Source: JACVRW01 sp963812415 (GTDB lineage Bacteria; Actinomycetota; Thermoleophilia; Solirubrobacterales; Thermoleophilaceae). From it: 64,000 nucleotides of DNA. The stretch lies in assembly GCA_963812415.1 (NCBI GenBank), contig CAWEVH010000028.1, positions 117,927 to 181,926 on the forward strand, in the 5' to 3' direction. The notes beneath the pieces were generated by a model. That model saw nothing but the letters and a program-made list of their open reading frames with translations, did no database searches and was not told the DNA's origin. Below, piece after piece: positions 32,369-41,365 of the stretch (positions are counted from its first letter, which is position 1; each line of letters begins with the position of its first letter). The position numbers and the translations under genes were made by a program.

Positions 32369-33148
32369 ATGAGACGCAGGATCTCCATCCTCGCGGTCGC
32401 GCTTGCGGTTCTCGCCGTGCCCGCCGCCGTGGCCACGGCCGCCACCCTGATCGGCACCGACGCCGCCGACCAGCTGTCCGGGACGGCGGGGCCCGACCAG
32501 ATCTACGGCGAAGCCGGAGCCGACCTGATCGCCGGGGCCGAGTCGAACGACTACCTGGAGGCGGGTAGCGGCGACGACCAGGTGGACGGGGGCGACGGCC
32601 TCGACCTCGTGATCGGCGGGACGGGGACCGACCGGGTGGACGCCGGCGCGGGCGGCGACGTGGTCTACGCCGGGGCGGGCGCGGACCTCGTGCTCGGGGG
32701 CCAGGGGAACGACACGCTGTTCGGGCAGGCCGACAGCGACCGGCTCTTCGGCGGCGCGGGGCGCGACCGCATCTACGCGAGCCTCGGCGCCGACGTGGTG
32801 GACGCGGGGTCCGGCGACGATCAGGTGAGCGCCGACGGCGACGCCACGATCCTCGCCGGACGCGGGGACGACGTGGTGACGGCGGCGGGCGGCGCGATCA
32901 CGGTGGCTGGGGGCGGCGGCAACGACCGCATCCGCACGGGCGACCTCGGCGACACCGTGACCGGCGGGCGCGGGTCCGACGGGATCGCCACCGGTGGGGG
33001 AGACGACGTTGTGAACGTGCGCGATGGTCTCCGCGACCGCGTGGACTGCGGCGCCGGCGGCGGCGACAGCGTGGAGGCCGACCCGTTCGATGTGCTGAGC
33101 GGATGCGAGCAGGTGGTCGACCGGCCCGCGGCGCGCCCGGTCCTGTAG
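32369..33148 (+). CDS. Secreted RTX-like calcium-binding repeat protein
   Basis: 259 residues. A signal peptide (1 to ~25, 'ILAVALAVLAVPAAVATA') is followed by about 18 nonapeptide-type repeats of the hemolysin family (GGxGxDxUx): 'GGDGLDLVIGGTGTDRV', 'GGQGNDTLFG', 'GGAGRDRIYA'. These form a calcium-binding beta-roll. No enzymatic domain is attached and the C-terminus has one Cys pair ('VDCGAGGG', 'LSGCEQV'). It is probably a cell-surface or extracellular structural protein. It is followed by a 9-base gap to an epimerase gene. Confidence 0.8.
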   Translation: MRRRISILAVALAVLAVPAAVATAATLIGTDAADQLSGTAGPDQIYGEAGADLIAGAESNDYLEAGSGDDQVDGGDGLDLVIGGTGTDRVDAGAGGDVVYAGAGADLVLGGQGNDTLFGQADSDRLFGGAGRDRIYASLGADVVDAGSGDDQVSADGDATILAGRGDDVVTAAGGAITVAGGGGNDRIRTGDLGDTVTGGRGSDGIATGGGDDVVNVRDGLRDRVDCGAGGGDSVEADPFDVLSGCEQVVDRPAARPVL

Positions 33149-33157
33149 AACCTCCGC

Positions 33158-34192
33158 ATGCCCGCCGAGCGCGGAGCCACGGGGCTCACGGTTGCCGTGA
33201 CCGGCCCGACCGGCGATCTCGGGATCGCGATCGTGAACGCGCTCGAGCGCTCACGCTCGGTGCGGCGGATCGTGGGGATGGCCCGCCGTGAGTTCGATCC
33301 CGCCGCGCGCGGCTGGAAGAAGGCCGAGTACCGGCGGGGCGATGTGACCGATGCCGCCAGCGTGCGCGACCTCGTGAAGGGGGCCGACGTGGTCGTGCAC
33401 CTCGCGTTCGCGATCCTGAGCGCGAGCGAGTCCACGCGCGAGCTCAACGTGGCCGGCTCACGGCTGGTGTTCGAGGAGGCGGCCAAGGCCGGCGTGGAGC
33501 GCATCTGCTACGCGTCGAGCGTCGCCGCCTACGGCTTCCACGACGACAATCCGGACTGGCTCACCGAGGAGATTCCGCCGCGCGGCTCGCCCGAGCATCC
33601 CTACTCGCAGCAGAAGGCCGAGGTCGAGCAGGTGCTGGCCGAGGTCCTGATGCGCCGTCGGCGCACCGTGGCGTACGCGTTTCGCCCCTGCATCGTCGCG
33701 GGCCCGGACGCGCGCACGATGCTCGAGGAGATCCCGTACTACCGGCTGAGCGAGGCGATGCCAGACGCCGTGGTACGCCTGCTCGGCTCGCTGCCGATGC
33801 TCAAGCCGGTGATCCCCGATCCCGGCACGCGCTTCCAGCTCGTGCACGAGGACGACGTGGCGAGCGCCTTCGCGGCCGGGGTGCGGGGCCTCGGCGAGCC
33901 CGGCCCCTACAACCTCGCGGCGGCGGGCACGCTCACCATGTCGGATCTGGCCGATGCCCTCGGCTGGTACTCGATACCCGTCCCGAGGCCGCTCTTCGGG
34001 GCCACCGCGGAGCTGGCCACACGCGTCCCCCTGATGCCCGACGCCGTGGCGTGGATCCACTCGGTGAGGAAGCCGGTTCTGATGAGGACCGACCGAGCCC
34101 GCAAGCAGCTGCGCTGGAAGCCGAAGCACACGTCCAAGCAGACCCTGCGCGCGCTCGTGGAGGCGCACCGCGCGGAGCTGGCGCCGCGCTGA
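33158..34192 (+). CDS. NAD(P)-dependent epimerase/dehydratase family protein
   Basis: 344 residues, extended SDR. The cofactor motif is 'VAVTGPTGDLGIAIVNALERS' in outline (TGxxGxxG near residue 15). 'VVHLAFAILSASES' and 'ICYASSVAAYGFH' follow, and the catalytic YxxxK is in 'HPYSQQKAEVEQ'. The C-terminal substrate-binding part ends 'RKQLRWKPKHTSKQTL'. Members act on nucleotide sugars or other hydroxy/keto compounds; the substrate is unknown. The stop abuts the end of the convergent Fe-ADH gene. Confidence 0.83.
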   Translation: MPAERGATGLTVAVTGPTGDLGIAIVNALERSRSVRRIVGMARREFDPAARGWKKAEYRRGDVTDAASVRDLVKGADVVVHLAFAILSASESTRELNVAGSRLVFEEAAKAGVERICYASSVAAYGFHDDNPDWLTEEIPPRGSPEHPYSQQKAEVEQVLAEVLMRRRRTVAYAFRPCIVAGPDARTMLEEIPYYRLSEAMPDAVVRLLGSLPMLKPVIPDPGTRFQLVHEDDVASAFAAGVRGLGEPGPYNLAAAGTLTMSDLADALGWYSIPVPRPLFGATAELATRVPLMPDAVAWIHSVRKPVLMRTDRARKQLRWKPKHTSKQTLRALVEAHRAELAPR

Positions 34193-35416
34193 TCAGAGCG
34201 CGGCCCGGTAGAGCGCGGCGTAGTCCTCCTCGCCCATCTCACGCGGGTTCAGGAGCGTTGTCCCGTCCCCCAGCGCGCCCTCGACCAGCGCCGGGATCCC
34301 GTCCTCCGGCACGCCCACCTGCGAGAGCCGCGTGGGCAACCCGATGCTCGCGCTGAGCTCGGTCAGGAAGCGCGCCAGGGCGTCGCCGATCTCCGGCTCG
34401 TCGATGTCGAAGATCTCACCGATGTCGCGGTAGCGGGCCGCGATCTCCTCGCCGCCGGCGGCGTTGTGGCGGATCACGTGCGGGAGGTGGATCGCGTTCG
34501 CCACACCGTGAGGCACCCCGAAGTGAGCCCCCGCCGGATGCGACATCGCGTGCACGGACCCGAGCGCGAGCGTGATCGCGAGATTGGCCGCGACGAGCAT
34601 GTTGCCGCGCGCCTCCTCGTCCTCCTCGCCGCGCTCGACAGCCCGCTCGAGGTTGTCGCGGATCATGCGCAGCGCCTGGAGCGAGCGCGCGTCCTGGTGC
34701 GCGCTCCAGTCCGCGGACACATACCCCTCGATCGCGTGGGTCATCGCGTCCATCCCGGTGGCCGCGGCCACGGCGGGCGGGAGCGTCCGGGTGGTGTCCG
34801 GGTCGAGGATCGCGAGCCGCGGGAAGAGGGGGAAGTCCGCGATCTCGAGCTTCACCTTGTGCTCGTGGTCCTTGATCACCGCCGCCATCGAGACCTCGCT
34901 GCCCGTACCCGCCGTGGTGGGAATGCAGGCCAGCGGCGCGACGTCGAGCGGCCGGCCCATGCCGTCGGCCTCGCGCGGCATGAGGAAGAAGCCCTCCTGC
35001 TCGCGGGCCGTCCCGCCGTGGGTGAAGAGCGCGTCGGCCACCTTGGCGGTGTCCATCACCGAGCCGCCGCCCACGGCCAGGAACGAGTCCGCACCCGCCT
35101 CCTTGGCCGCTTCCGCGCAGCGCTCGCAGATCTCCGTCGACGAGTCCTGCGGCACCTCGTCGAACACGTCGGCCAGCTCGAGGCCACCGTCCCGCACGCC
35201 CGCCTCGACGCGGTCGACGAGCCCGGTCGAGCGAATCACGGCGTCGGTGACCACGAACACCCGGCCGGCGCCCTCCTTCTTGAACTCGAAGCCGGTCGAC
35301 TCGAGCAGGTCGCGACCCGCGATCACCCGCGTCGGCGAGGCGTACTGGTAGAAGTCCTTGAAGCCGGACAGCGGCCCCGCCCCGAGCGCGGAGCCGGGCT
35401 CGGTGAGCTCGTCCAT
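34193..35416 (-). CDS. Iron-containing alcohol dehydrogenase
   Basis: 407 residues of the group III metal-dependent ADH family. The NAD region has 'DSFLAVGGGSVMDTAKV', and 'PTTAGTGSEVSMAAVI' is the family hallmark. Metal ligands are visible: Asp/His in 'ATGMDAMTHAIEGYVS' and His residues in 'HAMSHPAGAHFGVPHGVANA'. It oxidises an alcohol or reduces an aldehyde. It is downstream of, and shares one base with, an SCP2 gene (TGATG), so the two are co-translated. This suggests a lipid-like or hydrophobic substrate. Confidence 0.92.
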   Translation of the reverse strand: MDELTEPGSALGAGPLSGFKDFYQYASPTRVIAGRDLLESTGFEFKKEGAGRVFVVTDAVIRSTGLVDRVEAGVRDGGLELADVFDEVPQDSSTEICERCAEAAKEAGADSFLAVGGGSVMDTAKVADALFTHGGTAREQEGFFLMPREADGMGRPLDVAPLACIPTTAGTGSEVSMAAVIKDHEHKVKLEIADFPLFPRLAILDPDTTRTLPPAVAAATGMDAMTHAIEGYVSADWSAHQDARSLQALRMIRDNLERAVERGEEDEEARGNMLVAANLAITLALGSVHAMSHPAGAHFGVPHGVANAIHLPHVIRHNAAGGEEIAARYRDIGEIFDIDEPEIGDALARFLTELSASIGLPTRLSQVGVPEDGIPALVEGALGDGTTLLNPREMGEEDYAALYRAAL

Positions 35417-35835
35417 CAGGACGCCTCGAGCAGGTCCTGGCGTCCCGCGTCCTCGAGGATCTGCCGGTAGCGGGGGAAGACCGGCTTCACGAGCGGCACG
35501 AGCTTGAGGATCTTGGCCACCGGTCCCCTGGCCTTCATCTGGCCGCGCGCGAGCGCGACGGTCACGTTCACCTGGCCGAGCCAGAAGCGGTGGGCGGTGT
35601 CGGCGTCCATCGTCATCACGACCTCCGGCTCCATCGTGGTCGTGCCGCAGTCCACCTGCCCGTCCTCGCCTTCGAGCATCTTCACCGTGATCTGCGACTC
35701 GGGCTCGCGATACCGGTACTGCACGATGGTGTTCGCCTTGCGGAACTTCGGTGCGAGCTCGTCGTCAGCGGCCAGCTGCTCGAACAGCCGGCCGATGTAC
35801 GCGTAGACCTCGTCCGGGTCCTTGAAATACGCCAC
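35416..35835 (-). CDS. SCP2 sterol-binding domain protein
   Basis: 139 residues that form a single SCP2-type lipid-binding domain: 'NTIVQYRYREPESQITVKM', 'VVMTMDADTAHRFWLGQVNV', 'LARGQMKARGPVAKILKLVPL'. These bind acyl chains or sterol-like ligands and often accompany acyl-CoA enzymes. It starts 48 bases downstream of a thioesterase-like gene end and is coupled to the alcohol dehydrogenase. Confidence 0.85.
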   Translation of the reverse strand: MAYFKDPDEVYAYIGRLFEQLAADDELAPKFRKANTIVQYRYREPESQITVKMLEGEDGQVDCGTTTMEPEVVMTMDADTAHRFWLGQVNVTVALARGQMKARGPVAKILKLVPLVKPVFPRYRQILEDAGRQDLLEAS

Positions 35836-35883
35836 GCTCAGATTCCCCTCTTCGGCCAGAAACGACGCGGGAAGTGTAGGGAG

Positions 35884-36648
35884 TCAGCGCCGCCTGACGA
35901 GCAGCGTCTGCGCTGCGCGGCCGATGCGGCCGCGCTCGTCGTAGAGGGCGGTGTCGCTCAGACCGAGCCCGTCCGCATGGGTCACCGCGTCGAGGCAGAC
36001 CCAATCGCCCTCCGGCTCGCGCAGCAGGTGCACGCTCAGGTCGGTGTTGATGAAGAGGTACCGCCGCCAGTCCAGCGCGGCGCTCACCCCGTTGCCGGAA
36101 TCGGCCGCGATCAGCACGCGCTCGAGCGGCGTCGGCTCCTCGCCCGCCACGAGCGGCACGCGCGGGCGCATCCAGACCGTTGCAGGGCCGGGCTCCACGA
36201 ACGCGCCGCGGAGGAAGCGGTACTCCATCGCCGTGTGGTAGCCCAGCGGCTCGCCGGTGGGGAAGAACTCGCGCGCCTCGCCCGCGTCGGGACCCCGCGG
36301 CGGCGGGTCGTGCTCGTCGAGCCTGACCTCCCCCGGGGTGAGTCGCCAGGCGCGCGCCCGCATCAGCTCGCCCTCGGGTCCCGACAGGGACGCCTCGAGC
36401 AGCTCGACGCTGCGCCCGGGGCGTACCACGGCGGCGCTCACCGACAGCGGCGCGAGCGGCACCGGGCCCAGGATCTCGATCGTGATCCGCCCGACTCGCA
36501 TCTGCTCGCGCGGCTCGCAGCGCTCTATCGCGCGAGCGATCAGGGCCGACGGCGGGCCCGCGTGCTGCGCGTCGGGATCCCAGGGGCCGCGGGTGAGCTC
36601 GCTCGGCACGAGGCGCTGGCCGTCCGCCTCGTAGAACGCCTCGCTCAC
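35884..36648 (-). CDS. Thioesterase family protein (TesB-like)
   Basis: 254 residues from GTG 36648. It shows the double hot-dog layout of acyl-CoA thioesterase II-like proteins: the N-terminal half 'RGPWDPDAQHAGPPSALIARAIE' and the C-terminal half 'LERVLIAADSGNGVSAALDW', then 'FINTDLSVHLLREPEGDWVCLDA'. It would hydrolyse acyl-CoA. The GTG overlaps the stop of a small Lrp-like domain gene (GTGA). It is part of a four-gene minus-strand unit with SCP2 and Fe-ADH. Confidence 0.78.
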   Translation of the reverse strand: MSEAFYEADGQRLVPSELTRGPWDPDAQHAGPPSALIARAIERCEPREQMRVGRITIEILGPVPLAPLSVSAAVVRPGRSVELLEASLSGPEGELMRARAWRLTPGEVRLDEHDPPPRGPDAGEAREFFPTGEPLGYHTAMEYRFLRGAFVEPGPATVWMRPRVPLVAGEEPTPLERVLIAADSGNGVSAALDWRRYLFINTDLSVHLLREPEGDWVCLDAVTHADGLGLSDTALYDERGRIGRAAQTLLVRRR

Positions 36649-36920
36649 GCGCCGATCGAGAACATCGCCTCGAGGTCGTGCTGGGAGAACGCCTCGAACG
36701 CGACCATCGTGTAGGTGTCGCGCACGCCCGCCACGGCCGAGAGCTTGCCGGTCACGAGCGGGGCGAGGTCGTCGGGGCGGCGCACGCGCAGGATCGCCAC
36801 GAAGTCCCACTCGCCCGTGACCGAGTAGACCTCGGACACCCCCTCGACATCCGCCAGCTCGCCGCCGAGACCCCCCATCGCGCTGCGCTCCGCCTTGATC
36901 AGGACGATGGCGTTGGTCAT
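36645..36920 (-). CDS. Stand-alone Lrp/AsnC ligand-binding (RAM) domain protein
   Basis: 91 residues, the RAM domain without a DNA-binding part: 'MTNAIVLIKAERSAMGGLGGELADVEGVS', 'VTGEWDFVAILRVRRPDDLAPLV', and 'VRDTYTMVAFEAFS'. Such single-domain proteins form ligand-binding oligomers. Their role is not settled, possibly as sensors or partners for full-length Lrp proteins. It is the first gene of the thioesterase-SCP2-ADH unit, divergent from a hydratase gene 28 bases away. Confidence 0.85.
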   Translation of the reverse strand: MTNAIVLIKAERSAMGGLGGELADVEGVSEVYSVTGEWDFVAILRVRRPDDLAPLVTGKLSAVAGVRDTYTMVAFEAFSQHDLEAMFSIGA

Positions 36921-36948
36921 GGCGGCGAGGGTATAGCGTGCGCCTCCG

Positions 36949-37593
36949 ATGAGCCCCGACAAGGTCGAACGCGGCATGAAGGCGCAGCTCCTTCGCCGCC
37001 GCCGGATCCTGTCAAAGGGCGCCGAGCCGATCGGCTGGAAGATCGGCTTCAACCTCCCCGAGGTGCAGGACAAGCTCGGGATCGATCGCCCGCTCGCGGG
37101 CTTCCTGACGAGCGACGGGCTGCTCGAGGACGGTGCCACCTGGTCGATCGGCGGCGACGGCGAGGTGATCGTCGAGTCGGAGGTGGCGGTCGAGCTCGGC
37201 GACGACGCCCGGTCGATCGTCGCCCTGCTGCCCGCACTCGAGCTGGCGGACCCTCCCGACCTCTCGATCGACCTCGAGCAGATCCTGGCCGGCGACATCT
37301 TCAACCGCGCCGTGGCCTTCGGCCCGCGCGTCGAGACCGCCTCGCCCGGCGCCGCCCGCATCCTCGTGAACGGCGACGAGCAGCACGCGGTGGACGCCGA
37401 GCGAGCGGGAGGCAGCCTCGAGGCGATGGTCGACGCGGCGGCCTACCGGCTCTCCCAGGCGGGAGAGGCCCTCGGCCCCGGTGATCGGATCATCACCGGC
37501 GTGCTCTGTCCGCCGCACGCAGCGGAGCCCGGCGACCGCGTGCGGCTCGAGCTCGAGGCGGTCGGCGCGGTGGAGCTGGCGTTCTCCGAGTAG
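36949..37593 (+). CDS. 2-keto-4-pentenoate hydratase/FAH-superfamily protein
   Basis: 214 residues, slightly shorter than MhpD-type hydratases (~260). Segments of the fold are visible: 'GAEPIGWKIGFNLPEVQDKLG', 'IVESEVAVELGDD' (metal-binding Glu), and 'GDRIITGVLCPPHAAEPGDRVRLEL'. The family hydrates 2-hydroxypenta-2,4-dienoates in aromatic meta-cleavage, or decarboxylates oxalocrotonate. No meta-cleavage genes are nearby, so the substrate is open. Confidence 0.75.
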   Translation: MSPDKVERGMKAQLLRRRRILSKGAEPIGWKIGFNLPEVQDKLGIDRPLAGFLTSDGLLEDGATWSIGGDGEVIVESEVAVELGDDARSIVALLPALELADPPDLSIDLEQILAGDIFNRAVAFGPRVETASPGAARILVNGDEQHAVDAERAGGSLEAMVDAAAYRLSQAGEALGPGDRIITGVLCPPHAAEPGDRVRLELEAVGAVELAFSE

Positions 37594-37733
37594 CGCTCGC
37601 CCCTCAGCCGGTGCGCGTGCCGAGAAGACGAGCTGGGTGAGGGGGTGGAGCCCTCGCCGTCGGTCGCTGTCCTCCGCTGGTGGCGGGCAGGACAGACCCA
37701 CGCGCGATGATCGGGCGGCGTAGCCTTCGCTCC

Positions 37734-39223
37734 ATGACCACCGCTCAAGCCCTGCCCGAGGCGTCTCCGATCCCCCGTTCGTCGCCGGCCCGCACCGGCT
37801 GCTGATCGGGGACGAGCGCCTGGAGGCCGTCGACGGGCGCACGTTCGACACGCTCGACCCGGCCACCGGGCGCGTGATCGCCGCCGTCCCGCATGCCGGC
37901 GTCGAGGACGTGGACCGGGCCGTGCGGGCGGCGCGCGAGGCGTTCGACGACGGGCGCTGGACGGGAATCCCCGCCGCGGCCCGCACGCGCGCGCTGCTGG
38001 CCTTCGCGGACGCGATCGACGCGCACGCCGACGAGCTGGCCGAGATCGAGTCGCTCGACAACGGCAAGCCGCTCAAGCTCGCCCGGCGCGTCGACGTGGC
38101 GCTGGCCGCCGAGCACCTGCGCTACTTCGCCGGCTGGCCGACCCGCATCACCGGGGAGCTGCTGCCGGTGGCCCAGCGCAACATGCACTGCTACACGCGC
38201 AAGGAGCCGGTGGGGGTCTGCGGGCAGATCATCCCCTGGAACTTCCCGCTGCTGATGTCGGCCTGGAAGATCGGCCCGGCGCTGGCGGCGGGTTGCACGG
38301 TGGTCCTGAAGCCGGCCGAGCAGACGCCCCTCTCGGCGCTCCGGCTCGGCGAGCTGGCGCTGGAGGCCGGTCTGCCCGCGGGCGTGCTGAACGTGATCTG
38401 CGGCGACGGCGAGACGGGCGCCGCGCTCGTGGACCACGAGCACGTGGACAAGATCGCCTTCACGGGCTCGACGGTGGTCGGTCGCGAGATCGGCTCGAAG
38501 GCCGGGCGCGCCCTCAAGCGCGTGACGCTCGAGCTGGGCGGCAAGTCCCCGAACATCATCCTGCCGGACGCGGACCTCGAGAAGGCCATCCGGGGGGCCT
38601 ACCAGGCCATCTACTACAACACCGGCCAGGCCTGCAACGCCGGCTCGCGCCTGTTCGTGCACGCCGACCAGTACGACCAGGTCGTGGCCGGCCTGGTCGA
38701 GGCGGCGGGCAAGGCCCGCCTCGGCCCGGGGCTCGACCCCGGCACCCAGCTCGGCCCGCTGATCTCGGCCGAGCAGGAGGAGCGCGTGCGCGGCTACATC
38801 GAGAAGGGCATTTCGGAGGGCGCCGAGCTCGTGACCGGCGGCAACGGACCCGGCGGCGACGGCTTCTTCGTCGAGCCCACGCTGTTCAGCGCCACGCGCG
38901 ACGACCTCACGATCGCGCGCGAGGAGATCTTCGGCCCGGTGCTCGTGGCGCTGCCCTACGACTCGATCGAGGAGGTCGCCCGACGCGCGAACGACACCGA
39001 CTACGGCCTCGCGGCCGGCGTCTGGACCACCGACCTCGCCCAGGCGCACAAGCTCGCCGCGCTGCTGCGCGCCGGCGACATCTGGATCAACACCTGGAGC
39101 GCCGGCGACCCGTCCGCGCCCTTCGGCGGGTTCAAGGCCTCGGGGGTGGGACGCGAGCACGGTCGCGAGGGGCTCGAGGCGTACCTCGAGAACAAGACGG
39201 TCTGGGTCAACCTGGACGGCTGA
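37734..39223 (+). pseudogene. Aldehyde dehydrogenase, N-terminal frameshift
   Basis: NAD(P)-dependent aldehyde dehydrogenase, complete when one frame change near 37,766 to 37,769 is allowed. ATG 37734 opens 'MTTAQALPEAS', then the other frame continues 'DPPFVAGPHRLLIGDERLEA' to the stop at 39,223. One missing base explains it. No start codon lies upstream in the main frame; GTG 37874 would lose ~45 residues. The catalytic Cys is in 'NTGQACNAGSRL', the Glu in 'VTLELGGKSPNII', and cofactor contacts in 'GQIIPWNFPLLM' and 'AFTGSTVVGREI'. It is convergent with, and overlaps by 17 bases, a hydroxyproline-type gene set. It is therefore a candidate 2-oxoglutarate semialdehyde dehydrogenase. Confidence 0.88.
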
Positions 39224-40367
39224 AGCGGTCCGGGTCGAAGGGCGCCAGGTCGAGCTCGGGCTGCTCGCCGCAGATCGCCTGCGCCAGCAGCCGGCCGCTG
39301 AGCGGTCCGTGCGCCACACCCGCGCCCTCGTGCCCGGTGGCGACGAAGAGCCCCGCCGCGGCCGCGCTCGGGCCGATCGCGGGCAGGCCGCCGGGCAGCC
39401 ACGGCCGCAGACCGGCCCAGGCGGCCTGGCGCTCGAGCGCCGCGACGCCCGGCGCGAGCCTGGCCGCGCGCTCGATCAAGAGCTCGCTCACGGCCGGGTC
39501 GACGCTCAGGTCGAAGCCCCGGCGCTCGCGGCTCGAGCCCACCAGCACGTGCCCGTCCAGGGTGGTCTCCATCACGGTGCTCACCTGGAGCCCGGCATCC
39601 GCGCTCGCCACGCTGGCCATGTAGGCGCCGTCGATCACCTTGTGGCGCAGGAAGCCGGGCCGGCGCTCGAGGCGAACGAGCTGGCCCTTGCGCGGCTCGA
39701 GCGGCAGCTCGAGCCCGGCGCTCGCGGCGAGAGGCGCGCTCCACGTGCCCGCCGCGATTAGCACGCGGTCGGCGGCCAGCCGGCCCGCGCCTCCGGCGAG
39801 CTCGACGCCCTCGACCCGGCCCCCGGCGACCGCGATCGCCGCGACCTCGGAGCCCGTGCGGACCTCGGCTCCGCGCGCCGCCGCGGCCTGCGCCAGACCG
39901 CGGGCGATCGCCTGCGGCGCGCACTGGAGGTCGCGCGGGAACCAGGATGCGCCGAGGAGCGCGCCGCGCAGCTCGGGCTCCGCCGCCCGCGCCTCCTCGG
40001 GGGTAAGCAGCTCGCATTCCACGCCCGCGGCCCGCAGGCCGGCCAGGCGCGCCGACTCGGCCTGCCAGCTCGCCGCCTCGGCGTGCACGACGAGCGCGCC
40101 CTTGCGCCGGATGCCCGCGTCGACGCCCAGGAGCTCCTCGATCTCGTCGTACACGGCAAGGCCGTGGATGGCCAAGCCGAGCTCGGGCCCGGGTTCCTTG
40201 TCGCAGCAGAGCACGTTGCCCTCGCCAAGGCCGGTGGTGCCCACCGAGAGCTCCTCCTCGCGCTCCAGCAGGCAGACGCTCACGCCGCGCCGGGCGAACT
40301 CGTAGGTGGCGGCGCAGCCGACGATGCCGGCGCCCACGACGGCGACCTCGCAGCCGCCGGAGCTCAG
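39207..40367 (-). CDS. FAD-dependent oxidoreductase, candidate D-hydroxyproline oxidase/dehydrogenase
   Basis: 386 residues. FAD motif 'VAVVGAGIVGCAATYEFARRG' in outline near residue 9, then 'GTTGLGEGNVLCCDKEPGPEL' and C-terminal 'AAGLFVATGHEGAGVAHGPLSG', as in the DAO family. No ATG or GTG fits the N-terminus. A CTG at 40367 overlapping the upstream stop (CTGA) gives the expected 'SSGGCEVAVVGAG' beginning and mirrors the GTGA overlaps used by the neighbours. Position after a 4-hydroxyproline epimerase suggests oxidation of cis-4-hydroxy-D-proline to the pyrroline. Confidence 0.85.
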   Translation of the reverse strand: MSSGGCEVAVVGAGIVGCAATYEFARRGVSVCLLEREEELSVGTTGLGEGNVLCCDKEPGPELGLAIHGLAVYDEIEELLGVDAGIRRKGALVVHAEAASWQAESARLAGLRAAGVECELLTPEEARAAEPELRGALLGASWFPRDLQCAPQAIARGLAQAAAARGAEVRTGSEVAAIAVAGGRVEGVELAGGAGRLAADRVLIAAGTWSAPLAASAGLELPLEPRKGQLVRLERRPGFLRHKVIDGAYMASVASADAGLQVSTVMETTLDGHVLVGSSRERRGFDLSVDPAVSELLIERAARLAPGVAALERQAAWAGLRPWLPGGLPAIGPSAAAAGLFVATGHEGAGVAHGPLSGRLLAQAICGEQPELDLAPFDPDRFSRPG

Positions 40368-41365
40368 AGCGCGAACCCCGCCGGAAAGGGATCGTCGGGA
40401 TCGAGAAGGTACTGACCCATGCCGGTGATCCAGGCCCGTCCGGTGATCTCGGGCGTGACCGCCGGCAGGCCTCCCACCTCCGTCTCCGCCACGATCCGCG
40501 CGCCGAAGCGGGTCCCGATCACCGAACGGTTCACGAACTCCTCGCCAACCCGGAGCTCGCCCCGGGCGTGGAGCTGCGCGAGCTTCGCGGAGGTGCCGGT
40601 GCCGCACGGCGAGCGGTCGAGCCAGCCGGGATGGATCGAGGTGGCGCTCCGCTGCGAGTGCGGCCCGTCCTCGCCGGGAGCGGTGAACACCACGTGGCGG
40701 CAGCCGGCGATCCGCTCGTCGGCAGGGTGCACCGGCCGCTCGGTCTCGTTGATCGCACTCATCAGCTCGAGGCCGCGCCGAACCAGCTGGCCGGCGCACG
40801 CCGGGTCGACGGCGACCCCGGCCGACTCGGCCGGCACGAGCGCGTAGAAGTTGCCGCCGAAGGCCATGTCGTAGCTGAGCGAGCGGCCGTTCAGCCGCAG
40901 CTCGCGGTCGCGCGCCAGGAGGAACGAGGGGACGTTCCGGAGCGCCACCTCGCGAGCGCGCCCGCCCTCCACGCGCACGCGGGCCTCCACGAGGCCGGCG
41001 GGCACGTCGAGCCGCACGACGGTCTCGGGCTCGCTCACCTCGACCATGCCGGTCTCGACCAGCACGGTGGCCACGCCGATCGTGCCGTGGCCGCACATGG
41101 GCAGGCAGCCGGACACCTCGATGAAGAGCACGCCCCAGTCGGCGTCGTCGCGTAGCGGCGGCTGGAGGATGGCGCCGGACATCGCGCCATGGCCCCTCGG
41201 CTCGCGCATCAAGAGCAGCCGCAGTTCGTCCAGGTGTTGCTCGAAGTGGAGCTTGCGGGCCAGCATCGTGTCGCCCGGGATCGGGCCGATGCCGCCCGTG
41301 ATCACGCGAGTCGGCATCCCCTCCGTGTGGGAGTCGACCGCGTGGAAGACGCGGCTCGACCTCAC
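40364..41365 (-). CDS. 4-hydroxyproline 2-epimerase/proline racemase family
   Basis: 333 residues from GTG 41365. The family's two catalytic positions are both Cys: 'LPMCGHGTIGVATVLVE' and 'DRSPCGTGTSAKLAQLH'. That Cys/Cys pair is found in proline racemase and 4-hydroxyproline 2-epimerase, in contrast to the Cys/Thr hydroxyproline dehydratases. It interconverts trans-4-hydroxy-L-proline and cis-4-hydroxy-D-proline, the entry step of the pathway. The GTG overlaps the stop of the upstream DapA-type gene, and its own stop overlaps the FAD-oxidase start, giving a tight three-gene operon. Confidence 0.9.
   Translation of the reverse strand: MRSSRVFHAVDSHTEGMPTRVITGGIGPIPGDTMLARKLHFEQHLDELRLLLMREPRGHGAMSGAILQPPLRDDADWGVLFIEVSGCLPMCGHGTIGVATVLVETGMVEVSEPETVVRLDVPAGLVEARVRVEGGRAREVALRNVPSFLLARDRELRLNGRSLSYDMAFGGNFYALVPAESAGVAVDPACAGQLVRRGLELMSAINETERPVHPADERIAGCRHVVFTAPGEDGPHSQRSATSIHPGWLDRSPCGTGTSAKLAQLHARGELRVGEEFVNRSVIGTRFGARIVAETEVGGLPAVTPEITGRAWITGMGQYLLDPDDPFPAGFAL

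Noticed and set aside
32369..33148. RTX toxin with a type I secretion system
   Set aside because: The protein has an N-terminal signal peptide, no toxin domain, and no ABC/MFP secretion genes nearby.
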